46,980 nucleotides of DNA from Candidatus Bathyarchaeota archaeon (lineage in GTDB: Archaea > Thermoproteota > Bathyarchaeia > Bathyarchaeales > Bathycorpusculaceae): assembly GCA_026014485.1 (NCBI GenBank), contig JAOZIE010000002.1:1-46980 (forward strand), in the 5' to 3' direction. Both the position numbers and the translations under genes were made by a program. Numbering within the stretch: the first letter of the stretch is position 1; each line of letters starts with the position of its first letter. The notes below the pieces were generated by a model that ran no database searches, had not been told where the DNA came from, and was given only the letters and a program-made list of their open reading frames with translations. Shown here piece by piece: positions 15,341-23,650 of the stretch.

Positions 15341-16819
15341 TTAGATTTTTGGTGTCCGTTCAGGTGTCAGGCTTGATGAGGGGGTTTGTCTGTAGTTTGC
15401 GGTGACGGTTGTGTCTGATTCTGGTACGGTGTATTTGCCTGAAGCGCCTGATAGACCGTCTCCGTTTGTCCAGTGGGAGAAGTGGTAGACTGTGTGGTCC
15501 TCGCCGCTGAGGGGGGTTGACGCCGACACAGTGTGGATTGAGCCTTTTGCCCACATGAAGTAGGTGGAGGGCAAATCCCAGTAGTCGTATCCTACGCCGT
15601 CTATCGTGAGGACGACTCCGCCTGAGAAAGTGGGCAGAGAACTTGTTGCAAACTGTATCTGAACCGAGATGACCTCATAGTTCGCGGTTACTGTGGTATT
15701 TGTGTCTGCTACGGTGAATGTTCCCGAGGCTCCAACCAATCCCTCCCCGTTTTTCCAACTGACGAATCCGTAGATTTTTTCGTCCCAGCCTGTGAGCGGC
15801 GTCTCTGCAGTTACCGTGTGAGTTGTGCCTTTTTCCCATTTGAAGCTGGGCATGTTCCAGTAGTCGTATCCCGTGCCGTCTATGGTGAGTATGTCATCGT
15901 TTACATTGCTTATACCTGATGTCGCAAACGTCACCGTTACTGATGTGCGCACATAGTTTACTGTGACCTCTGTATCTGAATGCGGCACAGTAAATGTTCC
16001 TGAAGCTTCGACTAGCCCATTTCCGTTTGTCCAACTTGAGAAGCGGTAGATATCGTCGTTCCATGCAGTGAGGGGCGTTGAAGCAACTACGGTGTGGGTT
16101 GTTCCTGACAGCCAGTTAAAAGTCTCCCACGGCAAATCCCAATAATCATAGTCTTTACCGTCAATTGTAAGGACAACGTCATCGTACTTGCTTAGTCCAC
16201 TAGATGCAAAATTCACGTCAACCATAACAGGGGACGGCGTCGGCGTAGGAGAAGGCGTAGGCGAGGCAGTAGGAGTCGGGGAAGGCGTAGGAGTTGGAGT
16301 CGCGGTTGGGGTTGGCGTCGGTGTTGCTGTCGGCGTCGGGCTCGGGGATGATGAAGGAGTGGCGCTTGGCGAGGTAGACGCTGTTGCTTCTGGCGGTGCC
16401 TGCGCTTTGAAAGACAAAACTTGCTGCAGTACAGGGGAAACTATTTTGAAATCGTATATGACGCCAGCCTCCCAAGCGTATGACAGGTTGAAGCTGGTCA
16501 GTTGACCCGCCGCAAGAGGAATGGGCAGGGCAGGTGAGGTTGATTGGGTTTCCCCGCTTGATTCTGAGGTTCCAACGTATACTGCAAGAATCCTTGTATC
16601 TGAAACCCCCGAATTTCCCACGGCTACCGTTATAATGTTGTCAGACCTGAACGCGACGTTTGCCTCGTACAGGAAAACGCCTGCTTGCTGAGCTGTGTTT
16701 TCAACGTTGGTTGTTATCCAAGAATAAGTTACGGCGACAGCCGCCACAGCCAACACAATGATTAGTAGCGTCGCTAATATCGGCGTTACAGCTCGTTTAG
16801 ACTTTGCCACAGCTAACAT
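15341..16819 (-). CDS. Type IV pilin-like surface protein with Thr/Pro linker and three repeat domains
   Basis: 492 residues. The N terminus (AKSKRAVTPILATLLIIVLAVAAVAV) is a class III/pilin-type signal: a short basic stretch, then the hydrophobic helix that packs into a pilus. A globular part covers about 40-145, then a Ser/Thr/Pro linker (about 147-198). Three homologous units of about 85 residues follow, each with LTIDGxxYDYWxxP, THTV(V/T/S)A, TPL and ASG(T/K)(F/Y)TV followed by a (V/T)NY end, resembling InlB/SLAP-type adhesin repeats. Assembly through a type IV pilus-like system and surface display are inferred. A TATA-like TTTTAAAA on the minus strand ends about 33 bp upstream, so the leader is very short. 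Confidence 0.8.
   Translation of the reverse strand: MLAVAKSKRAVTPILATLLIIVLAVAAVAVTYSWITTNVENTAQQAGVFLYEANVAFRSDNIITVAVGNSGVSDTRILAVYVGTSESSGETQSTSPALPIPLAAGQLTSFNLSYAWEAGVIYDFKIVSPVLQQVLSFKAQAPPEATASTSPSATPSSSPSPTPTATPTPTPTATPTPTPSPTPTASPTPSPTPTPSPVMVDVNFASSGLSKYDDVVLTIDGKDYDYWDLPWETFNWLSGTTHTVVASTPLTAWNDDIYRFSSWTNGNGLVEASGTFTVPHSDTEVTVNYVRTSVTVTFATSGISNVNDDILTIDGTGYDYWNMPSFKWEKGTTHTVTAETPLTGWDEKIYGFVSWKNGEGLVGASGTFTVADTNTTVTANYEVISVQIQFATSSLPTFSGGVVLTIDGVGYDYWDLPSTYFMWAKGSIHTVSASTPLSGEDHTVYHFSHWTNGDGLSGASGKYTVPESDTTVTANYRQTPSSSLTPERTPKI
16228..16372 (-). repeat. Low-complexity tandem repeat coding the Thr/Pro linker
   Basis: Imperfect 12-bp and 6-bp units (GGCGTCGGCGTA-like on the plus strand) encode alternating Thr-Pro and Ser-Pro residues. 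The unit length is a multiple of three, so copy-number change would keep the frame. It is a coding linker, not a CRISPR or an intergenic repeat. Confidence 0.8.
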
Positions 16820-16942
16820 TCTTGCAGCACAAGTAACTTTTCGCCGTAACCACTTTTAAAACATATGAATCCTCAATATCAAAACCCAAAAACGTGTATA
16901 CTACAATGTTCCGCGTTCCTTTTTTGAGGTGTTGCGCTGTCA

Positions 16943-17827
16943 TCAGACTGCTAATGTGAGGTAGGCAACCATGAATGCGTTAAACAGAAACAGCGAAACA
17001 ATGTTTAACGTAATTAAGTGGGTAACTTCTTTTTTGTAAAAACGCCTTGCAAAGCCAAACAACCCTGCAGCCAGAGGCATAATTGAGCCGAGAGCCACCA
17101 CTCGGAAGTCAACCACCCCAAAGGTCAGCTGCCAAGCATACACAGCAAGCGTTACCGTCGCAGCAGCCGCAGACGCCGCAATTAAAACGAAAACTTTGTG
17201 CTCGCCTATCCGAGCGGCGAGGGTTCTTTTTTTGCATTCCCTGTCGATTTCAATGTCGGAAGCTCCAAGGCTGAGACTGAGTATGAACCCGTACAGCACG
17301 AAGGGCACCGCAAGATACGCAAACAAGGAGTCAAATTGCCCTCTCACCGACAGGTACCCCACAGCTGGAATAACAAAACCTGTACCCGTTGCCACAACAA
17401 CTTCGCCTATGCCCCTAGCAACCAACCGAAGAGGCGGAGCAGAATAAGCCCACCCCACGCCATTCGTAACCAACACAAGCAAAAACAGTTCAACGGGTAC
17501 CTTTGCAAAAGCAACCGCCCCCGCGGCTAATACACAGGACAAAAACAGAAACCCGCTAGCCAGTTTGTGGGCTGCTGGACGAAGTTGAGGGTTCAATGCG
17601 AGAACACGACTGCCTGAAAAGAACGTCTTCTTCTCGGCGCGCTTGTCCACGTTAACGTCGAAATAGTCGTTGCTGTAATGAACTGAAAGGTCGCCAAAGA
17701 AAACCACCGCGTAACAAAGCACCACCGTTGCGGGGTCGATTTGTCCGCCGTTTGCCGCTGCCAAAAGCGCTCCCACACAGAAAGCGAGAACGCCGCCTAA
17801 AACTATGTGGACGCGGATAACCCTCAA
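16943..17827 (-). CDS. UbiA-family prenyltransferase
   Basis: About 294 residues from a TTG at 17827, nine hydrophobic segments. First Asp-rich motif: NDYFDVNVD near 53-61, followed by KTFFSGSR. Second motif: DIEIDRECKKRT near 192-203. These bind the Mg-diphosphate of a polyprenyl substrate. Candidates are an archaeal lipid synthase, a quinone (MenA-like) or a heme/chlorin enzyme. The coding frame stays open upstream to about 17872, and those residues (KLHAFAQTLRVIR) look like a normal N terminus. The only upstream start-like codon is CTG at 17872, five nt after the predicted transcription start, so the true start is uncertain. Confidence 0.85.
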   Translation of the reverse strand: MRVIRVHIVLGGVLAFCVGALLAAANGGQIDPATVVLCYAVVFFGDLSVHYSNDYFDVNVDKRAEKKTFFSGSRVLALNPQLRPAAHKLASGFLFLSCVLAAGAVAFAKVPVELFLLVLVTNGVGWAYSAPPLRLVARGIGEVVVATGTGFVIPAVGYLSVRGQFDSLFAYLAVPFVLYGFILSLSLGASDIEIDRECKKRTLAARIGEHKVFVLIAASAAAATVTLAVYAWQLTFGVVDFRVVALGSIMPLAAGLFGFARRFYKKEVTHLITLNIVSLFLFNAFMVAYLTLAV

Positions 17828-17900
17828 GGTCTGAGCGAAAGCGTGGAGCTTGGACGCGGCTGGTTCCTCCAGCTTAATTATTGATGCAAATACCTTATTT

Positions 17901-17908
17901 ATTTAAAT
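17901..17908. promoter_or_regulatory. Self-palindromic TATA box between two divergent UbiA genes
   Basis: ATTTAAAT reads the same on both strands. It lies 35 bp before the ATG of the plus-strand UbiA gene and about 29 bp before the candidate CTG start on the minus strand, and no other strong TATA element is seen in the 115-bp gap. It may serve both genes. Confidence 0.5.
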
Positions 17909-17942
17909 CATTGTATGACAGCTAAATCCGCATGGAATCAGC

Positions 17943-18860
17943 ATGAAAGCCAAAGCAAGCCTCAAAGCGTACGTAGACCTTACTCGGCTACACTTCTTTT
18001 TTGTTTGGCCCACCCTTTTCTGTGCAGGGCTGTTTTTGGCTCTCCACGTTTACGGCGGCTTCTCATATCTGCTAGTGGTTCAAGCTGTTCTGATTGCTTT
18101 TTTGGGGTTTGAGGCGGGGCTGGTTCTGAATGACATTGTAGATGTGGAGTACGACAAGAAAGACGTGGATGCGAATAAGCTGACTAAGTACTGGAGGCCG
18201 TTCGGCGAAAGACCCGTCGCCCAAGGTTTAATCACAAGGCAAAAAGCCGTGCTGGTTTTTGGTCTGCTGGTAGCCGCTACGTCAGCGCTGATTTTTACGT
18301 TGCCTTTTCCCAATGCATTCTACGTTTTTGGTATAATGATAACCTGTTACTGCCTTGAGTGCTTCTATCAGGTGAAGAAGCGAAACGAAAGTTTTCCCAT
18401 AGCGCAGCTTATAGGGCGGGTGGACTTCACGCTTTTCCTCGTTGCAGGTTACCTATGCGTGGGCAAACCAGACTTGAACGCGGTGCTGCTGTTCCTGTTC
18501 TTTTATCCGCTGGCGCAAGCGCACTTGGGCGTCAACGACCTTGTTGATGTCGCCAATGACGAAGCCCGCAAGATGAACACTATCTCCACGATGTATGGGT
18601 TGAGCGGCACAAGCTTTTGGGTGGCAGGGTTCAGTGGTGCACAGTTTGCCATGGCAGCGGTTTTTCTGCTTGCGTTTGGCTCCTATTTGCTGCTGGGCGG
18701 CTTCTCGGTGAGTGTTTTGTTGCTGTCGGTGGGAACCTATAGGGTGCTGAAGGGAAGAGACTCCATGTCCGCGTTGAAGGCGCTGCCCATGTTTCATGTG
18801 GCTATGTTAATCTATGCGGTATCCATCATTCTTGCGTTTGCTTTAGCGATGTTTCTGTAG
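17943..18860 (+). CDS. UbiA-family prenyltransferase, second copy
   Basis: 305 residues with about eight membrane helices. First Asp-rich motif: LNDIVDVEYDKKDVD near 61-75, followed by RPVAQG; second motif: VNDLVDVANDEAR near 198-210. Both fit a functional UbiA active site. The motifs and spacing differ clearly from the divergent neighbour, so the two are distant paralogs with probably different substrates. The second motif also resembles the first (NDxVDV), unusual for the family. Substrates cannot be read. Confidence 0.85.
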   Translation: MKAKASLKAYVDLTRLHFFFVWPTLFCAGLFLALHVYGGFSYLLVVQAVLIAFLGFEAGLVLNDIVDVEYDKKDVDANKLTKYWRPFGERPVAQGLITRQKAVLVFGLLVAATSALIFTLPFPNAFYVFGIMITCYCLECFYQVKKRNESFPIAQLIGRVDFTLFLVAGYLCVGKPDLNAVLLFLFFYPLAQAHLGVNDLVDVANDEARKMNTISTMYGLSGTSFWVAGFSGAQFAMAAVFLLAFGSYLLLGGFSVSVLLLSVGTYRVLKGRDSMSALKALPMFHVAMLIYAVSIILAFALAMFL

Positions 18861-18938
18861 CAAAGAGGGCGCCGTCATCCTTAACTGTACAGCCGTCATA
18901 GTTTAGTCGTTGTTTAGACTGCGCAGAGGCAGAGTTCT

Positions 18939-20312
18939 GTGAAGAAAACCAAAATCATATGCACTATAGGTCCCGCCAGCGTTTCCAAGACTGTTCTCCA
19001 GAACATGTTTAGGGCAGGCATGAACGGCGCCCGACTAAACACCGCCTACGGAACCCCCGCCAGATACGAGAAAGCCATCAGGGCAGTGCGGGAAATCGCG
19101 GACATACCCATAATAATGGACATCAAGGGACCCGAAATCAGAATCCGGGCAGCCCAGCAGAAGGTTCTCCGCAAAGGGGACACTTTTGAGGTTGGCTTCA
19201 AAGAGGGTGAATTCTGTTTTAACCATGATTTCTATGACAAGATGGCTGTGGACGATTTGGTTTTGATTGACAACGGAAAAATCAGGACTTGCGTTGCGGA
19301 GAAGGCAAATCGGAAGCTGTGCCTACGTGTTCTCAACGGCGGTGTCGTGGAAGACGGTAAAGGCGTAAACGTGCCTAACAAGCATCTTTTTGTTTCGACG
19401 CTCTCTGATCGCGACATAAAACTTGTGGAGCTATCCAAGAAACTGGATGCGGAGTACGTTGCGCTTTCGTTCACCCGAAACCGAGCGGATGTGGAGAAGC
19501 TTCGAGCCCAAAACTTTGAGGGTGCGATAATCGCGAAGATTGAGAACTCCGAGGGGGTCGAAAACGCCCCGGATATTTTGGAGGTTGCCGACGGCATCAT
19601 GGTTGCTCGGGGCGATTTGGGTGTGGAGATTGAGCCTGAGCGGGTTCCGCTGGTTCAGAAATCCCTCATAAAACTTTGCAACCAGAAGGGCAAGCTGGTG
19701 GTGACTGCGACTGAGATGCTTGAGTCGATGGTTCATCAGCCGAATCCGACAAGAGCGGAAGTCAGCGATGTGGCAAACGCCATTATGGACGGGTCAGATG
19801 CGGTTATGCTTTCAGGGGAAACAGCGGTTGGCGAGTACCCTGTTGAGGCGGTGGATATGATGAGTCGGATTGCAGGGGAAACCGAGAAAGCCGTCAAAAG
19901 CAACGTGGAAGACACCGCCTTCGTCAACATTTCTGACACGGTGAGCCGAGCCATCCAACGGATATGTCAAAGTATGCCTGTCAATAAGGTTGTGACGTTG
20001 ACGCGTTCGGGCTACACGGCGCGGGTGATTGCGCGTTTCAAGATAGCGCAGCCGATAATTGCGGTGACGCCTGAAATTAAAGTCAAAAAGCAGTTGGAGC
20101 TCACTTTCGGCGTGCAACCTGTTCTGATGGATTACAGCGACGAAAAAGACCTAATATCTGCCGTGGCAAATCAGCTTTACAATATGCATCTGTTGGGCGA
20201 CGAGGAAACGGTTTTGTTCACTGCGGGTGTGAGAACCACGACCAAGCACGCCAGCAACTCGATTGAAATCCACAAAATCAAGGAGCTGCGAAGGTACGCA
20301 TCTGCAAGCTGA
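18939..20312 (+). CDS. Pyruvate kinase-like protein
   Basis: 457 residues from a GTG start (GAGGC box upstream), normal length. Strong family blocks are present: CTIGPAS at 8-14, MDIKGPEIR at 60-68, KIENSEGVEN, ADGIMVARGDLGVEIEPE, ATEMLESM and PTRAEVSDVANAIMDGSDAV. The enzyme makes ATP and pyruvate from phosphoenolpyruvate. Unusual points: the N-terminal RLNFSHG block reads R32-L-N34-T-A-Y-G, replacing the Ser and His of the active-site/potassium region, and the Thr of DTKGPE is Ile62. The Lys that polarises the substrate (KIEN) is kept. The enzyme may be active with altered ion dependence, or may have another role. Confidence 0.88.
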   Translation: MKKTKIICTIGPASVSKTVLQNMFRAGMNGARLNTAYGTPARYEKAIRAVREIADIPIIMDIKGPEIRIRAAQQKVLRKGDTFEVGFKEGEFCFNHDFYDKMAVDDLVLIDNGKIRTCVAEKANRKLCLRVLNGGVVEDGKGVNVPNKHLFVSTLSDRDIKLVELSKKLDAEYVALSFTRNRADVEKLRAQNFEGAIIAKIENSEGVENAPDILEVADGIMVARGDLGVEIEPERVPLVQKSLIKLCNQKGKLVVTATEMLESMVHQPNPTRAEVSDVANAIMDGSDAVMLSGETAVGEYPVEAVDMMSRIAGETEKAVKSNVEDTAFVNISDTVSRAIQRICQSMPVNKVVTLTRSGYTARVIARFKIAQPIIAVTPEIKVKKQLELTFGVQPVLMDYSDEKDLISAVANQLYNMHLLGDEETVLFTAGVRTTTKHASNSIEIHKIKELRRYASAS

Positions 20313-20338
20313 ATCTGTTTGGTGGGCTTTGCGGTTAC

Positions 20339-21133
20339 TTATTTGATTAGTCTTTTTTTCATGAGGTGTATGCTTAGCACAAAGAAGACGGTGGTTGCAA
20401 CTGCTAGCCATGCCAGTCCCAGAAGCGCTACGCTTACGCCGCTGAGTCCTGCAAGCGGAAGGAAGTTGCCTGTGAGGAGTCCCCGCGTCAAGTTCACCAC
20501 ATGCGTGAGCGGTAGCGCACCCAATGCGGCGCCCTGAATTACGTCTGGTATGGGGAAGAAGGTTCCGCTTAGGATGAACATGGGCGTTATGAATAGGAAG
20601 GCGGGGAAGTTGAAGAAGTCGATGCTTGGCGCTAACGCGGTGAAGCACATCGCCAAAGACGCAAACAGGAGCCCGCCAAAGAAGGCGACCACGGGAATTA
20701 AAAGAGCCGTTGGGCTGGAAGCTAAGCCGAAAGCGGCGACGACTGCCAGAACTATGGTGCTGTTTATGGTTGCTCGGGTTGCGCCCCAAAGCGTTTCACC
20801 TGCGATGACTTCGTCGACGCTTATGGGTGTGGCGATGATGGCGTCGAAGGATTTCTGGAAGTACATGCGGACAAACGAGGCGTAGGTGCATTCAAAGAAG
20901 CTTCCGTACATAATAGCTATGGATATCAAGCCTGGCGCTATGAATTGGATGTAGCTGGCGCCGCCGGGGAAAACTTCTGCACCAAAGTATGCGCCGAGTC
21001 CCAGTCCGAAGGCTGCAAGGTACAAAATGGGCTCCAGCATTGAGGGTATGAAGTTAACGAATATGGTTTTGGTGAAGACTTCGGCGTTTCGGCGCCACAC
21101 TTTCCAGACGCGGTAAGTCAGCTTGGGCATCAT
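20339..21133 (-). CDS. ABC-2 type permease, NodJ-like
   Basis: 264 residues, six membrane helices, with the ABC-2 layout (LTYRVWKVWRRNAEVFTKTIF at the N terminus, FDAIIATPISVDEVIAGETLW in the first cytosolic loop, FPAFLFITPMFILSGTFFPI in the fifth helix region). It overlaps the upstream ATPase stop by 4 bp (ATGA) and forms an exporter with it. NodJ-like permeases move polysaccharide or lipid-linked cargo in bacteria, but the cargo here is not known. Confidence 0.88.
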   Translation of the reverse strand: MMPKLTYRVWKVWRRNAEVFTKTIFVNFIPSMLEPILYLAAFGLGLGAYFGAEVFPGGASYIQFIAPGLISIAIMYGSFFECTYASFVRMYFQKSFDAIIATPISVDEVIAGETLWGATRATINSTIVLAVVAAFGLASSPTALLIPVVAFFGGLLFASLAMCFTALAPSIDFFNFPAFLFITPMFILSGTFFPIPDVIQGAALGALPLTHVVNLTRGLLTGNFLPLAGLSGVSVALLGLAWLAVATTVFFVLSIHLMKKRLIK

Positions 21134-22053
21134 TCTCGTAGCCTCCGCCCTGTTAGCTTCAGAAACACGTCTTCTAAGTTCGCGTTTCGGATGGTTACGT
21201 TTTTGTCGGGGAACTGTTTGATGATTTGCTCAAAGGAGCCATGTTGCTTGGCGAAGACGCGGACTTGGTCTCCGAAAACCTCAACTTCCACGTCGGGCAG
21301 TTCCTGTTTGAGGGTTTGCACCATCTGCTCGTCGTACTCCACTTCCAAAACGTCTTTGCCCACGTACTGCTTGATGAGTTCTTTGGGTGCGCCTGTTTGG
21401 ATGATTTTGCCGTTGTCTACGACGAGGATGCGGTCGCAGAGGGCTTCGGCTTCCTCCATGTAATGCGTGGTTAAAATGATGGTTACGCCTTGTTTTCGGA
21501 GGGTGCGGATTTCGTCCCAGACAAGGTGTCTTCCCTGCGGGTCTAACCCTGTTGTGGGTTCGTCAAGCAGCAGGACTTTAGGTTGGTTTATGAGGGCACG
21601 CGCCATAATCAGGCGCCTTTTCATGCCGCCCGACAACGACTCAACGTGGGCGTTCCGTTTCTCTTCCAGCGCAAAGAACTTGAGCAGCTCCTCGGCGCGT
21701 TTGGTGGCTTCCTGCTTGGGGATGTCAAAGTACCTCGCGTAGACCTGCAAGTTCTTAATTACGGAGAAGTCGGGGTCAAGGTTATCCTCCTGTGGGCAAA
21801 CGCCGATTAACCCTTTGATTTGGCGGTCTTGAGTCTTGACATCCAAGCCTGCAACCGTCAATTCCCCGTCGGTTACGGGCAGAAAACAGTAAATCATACG
21901 CACCGTGGTGGTTTTGCCTGCCCCGTTAGGTCCCAAAAAACCCACACACTTACCGCTGCAAACCTCAAAATCTATACCATCCACTGCCGTAAAACTGTTA
22001 AACCGCTTAGTCAAACCGCGAGCCTTAATGAGAACCTCAGAAGAACCCATCAC
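21130..22053 (-). CDS. ABC exporter ATPase, NodI/DrrA-like
   Basis: 307 residues: Walker A GPNGAGKTT at about 40-48, Q-loop VCPQEDNLDPDFSV, signature LSGGMKRR, Walker B LLLDEPTTGLDP, switch His LTTHYMEEA. The C-terminal domain (about 220-305) is the extension typical of this ATPase class. Its stop overlaps the permease start, so the two are coupled. No regulator is adjacent. Confidence 0.92.
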   Translation of the reverse strand: MMGSSEVLIKARGLTKRFNSFTAVDGIDFEVCSGKCVGFLGPNGAGKTTTVRMIYCFLPVTDGELTVAGLDVKTQDRQIKGLIGVCPQEDNLDPDFSVIKNLQVYARYFDIPKQEATKRAEELLKFFALEEKRNAHVESLSGGMKRRLIMARALINQPKVLLLDEPTTGLDPQGRHLVWDEIRTLRKQGVTIILTTHYMEEAEALCDRILVVDNGKIIQTGAPKELIKQYVGKDVLEVEYDEQMVQTLKQELPDVEVEVFGDQVRVFAKQHGSFEQIIKQFPDKNVTIRNANLEDVFLKLTGRRLRE

Positions 22054-22406
22054 GAAACCATAACCTTCGAAATACTCACAAAAAACACGAGTATAAAGCT
22101 TTCAGAACAACCACAAGGGAAATCTAACGGATTCCAGAAATTTTTGTTCACCTTAAAAGATAAATTGAGCCCAACATGCTAGCAGAACCTACAGAGTTTT
22201 CTTTGACAGATAAACACTACCGAAAGAACATACTAGACTAGAGTGTAACCACGACGAAAGACATGCGAAAAGCATAGTAGAACACATGCGAAATAACAAT
22301 TGCAGACAAAAAAGGGGTACTTAATACAAAACGCAAGCAAGCGAACTGAAAATGATTGAACATAGTTACCGCTAAGTATTTTCATAAAATCGGAAAAAGG
22401 TTGGAA
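22054..22406. other. Gene-free AT-richer region
   Basis: No supported gene. It includes the promoter side of the ABC ATPase (minus strand) and the 3' flank of the winged-helix gene. ACATGCGAAA occurs twice as a direct repeat (22261-22270 and 22284-22293, offset 23 bp). Base composition is visibly richer in A/T than in neighbouring genes. Confidence 0.4.
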
Positions 22407-22745
22407 TTAAATGTCTTTGCGTTCTTTTTGGAACTGTGCACCGCATTCAAGCAAACTACTCATGTGGTTTTCTACGTGGAATTTATATGCCTGAGCATTT
22501 CCAATTTTTCTTGTTGGTACGGCAAAGCCCATATCCACAAGTTTCTTTAACGCGTCTTTTGTAGTCTTGTACGAGAGGTTAGTTGATTCAGACAACATTG
22601 AGATCGTTTGCTCTGAATTTCCTACAATGTATGCTTGGTCGAAGAGCCTAGCTATTGGTCCCCCAAAAATGCTTGAGAAGGGTCCTCTTGTTGCATATGC
22701 CTCGGAGTCTGCGTTTCTTCCACTGCCTTTCTGGATTTTTTGCAT
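22407..22745 (-). CDS. Winged-helix DNA-binding protein, small
   Basis: 112 residues. The central part (about 40-90) reads as a winged helix: GNSEQTISMLSESTNLSYKTTKDALKKLVDMGFAVPTRK, with wing residues IGNAQAYKFHV. This matches the general pattern of archaeal helix-turn-helix regulators; a closer family is not clear. The N terminus is Gly/Arg-rich and may be disordered. AT-richer codon use than its neighbours suggests a possible acquired gene. Confidence 0.6.
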   Translation of the reverse strand: MQKIQKGSGRNADSEAYATRGPFSSIFGGPIARLFDQAYIVGNSEQTISMLSESTNLSYKTTKDALKKLVDMGFAVPTRKIGNAQAYKFHVENHMSSLLECGAQFQKERKDI

Positions 22746-22866
22746 AAAGCTTCAACCTCAGAAGCAGTATAGTGCTAATTCACACTTAAAGTTTACTATT
22801 TACCAATAAGATTGTAAAATATTGCAAAGCCGAAACATTTAAACGGTGAGCAGTAATTCCACATTT

Positions 22867-23217
22867 ATGTCACCAAAAAACCTGTCTTCTATGAAGACAA
22901 AGGAGCGTGGGTACGCAGGTTTTGTATTAAATAAATTATGGGTTGATAGGTATTGGTGTGGCGAAGGTAAAAATCAGCATTTGGGCCATACTTCGCTTGA
23001 TAATATACCCAAAGGAAAACCTCGTAGCGAGAAGAGCTCGATTTTGAAAGTTGTTACCTACTTAATTCGGCTAGGTTTCATATGTTCAGTTTCAGCCAAT
23101 CAAGATAGACATGTTTGCGCAAGTAGAGCTGCAGAAAAGATTACAGAAGCACTACCAATAGTTAATGAGTATCGTACATCTGTAGGCTTAACTCCGCTTT
23201 CAGAAAAGGGTATTTAG
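22867..23217 (+). CDS. Hypothetical protein, 116 residues
   Basis: A TATA-like CATTTAAAC (22833-22841) lies about 30 bp before the ATG at 22867, so the mRNA would be nearly leaderless; a GTG at 22846 would be upstream of the likely transcription start and is less likely. The product has one Trp/Cys-containing stretch (DRYWCGEGKNQHLGH) and a helix with basic residues (KPRSEKSSILKVVTYLIRLGF) that could be a winged-helix recognition region. No family is recognised. AT-richer than its neighbours. Confidence 0.45.
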   Translation: MSPKNLSSMKTKERGYAGFVLNKLWVDRYWCGEGKNQHLGHTSLDNIPKGKPRSEKSSILKVVTYLIRLGFICSVSANQDRHVCASRAAEKITEALPIVNEYRTSVGLTPLSEKGI

Positions 23218-23348
23218 CTGCTTTTAGTGGAAGACCTAATAGTCGATACTCCTCGACAATGAGTGCTGTCATAATTTCGTGGCTGCTGTATTTTTCCCTA
23301 TTCTATAAATTCTGGCCAACGAAAACTTCGTTGTTGTTTTCATAAACC

Positions 23349-23356
23349 TTTTATAT
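23349..23356 (+). promoter_or_regulatory. TATA box of the Sm-like protein gene
   Basis: CTTTTATAT at 23348-23356 is centred about 26 bp before the ATG at 23378, which puts the predicted transcription start at the start codon itself. This supports a leaderless mRNA and excludes the upstream in-frame TTG at 23363. Confidence 0.6.
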
Positions 23357-23377
23357 GTCGCGTTGGGTTGTGAGTGT

Positions 23378-23650
23378 ATGCATCCCAATACGTATGATCA
23401 CGGTGCCATGATGGAACCCAGCAAAAAACCGCTAAATGTGCTCATCAAGCAGCTTCACGGAAACATTGAGGTCGTCTTGAAAAACGGCTGCGAATACAAG
23501 GGTAAAATGATTAAGGTTGATGGTCACATGAATATTCTGCTTGAAGGCGCAACCGAATACAGAGAGCAGCAGATGCTTACCAACTACGGTAATGTGCTTC
23601 TCCGCGGAAACAACGTGCTATACATCATCTTGGACGCCACAAGACACTAA
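23378..23650 (+). CDS. Archaeal Sm-like protein (SmAP/LSm)
   Basis: 90 residues starting MHPNTYDHG. Sm1 and Sm2 motifs are clear: LKNGCEYKGKMIKVDGHMNILLEGA (Sm1, about 37-60) and YGNVLLRGNNVLYIIL (Sm2, about 70-85), with the RNA-binding Asp/His-x-Asn (DGHMN) and RGN. It forms heptameric rings that bind U-rich RNA and act in RNA processing and turnover. The ATG at 23378 fits the TATA box. Its stop overlaps the stop of the convergent Rio2 gene by 4 bp. Confidence 0.93.
   Translation: MHPNTYDHGAMMEPSKKPLNVLIKQLHGNIEVVLKNGCEYKGKMIKVDGHMNILLEGATEYREQQMLTNYGNVLLRGNNVLYIILDATRH

Noticed and set aside
16228-16372. CRISPR-like or satellite repeat
   Set aside because: It encodes a Thr/Pro linker in frame; no spacers or constant repeat lengths.
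20151-20789. Open frame of 212 codons on the minus strand
   Set aside because: Overlaps pyruvate kinase and the ABC-2 permease in another frame; Arg/His/Ser-rich shadow composition.
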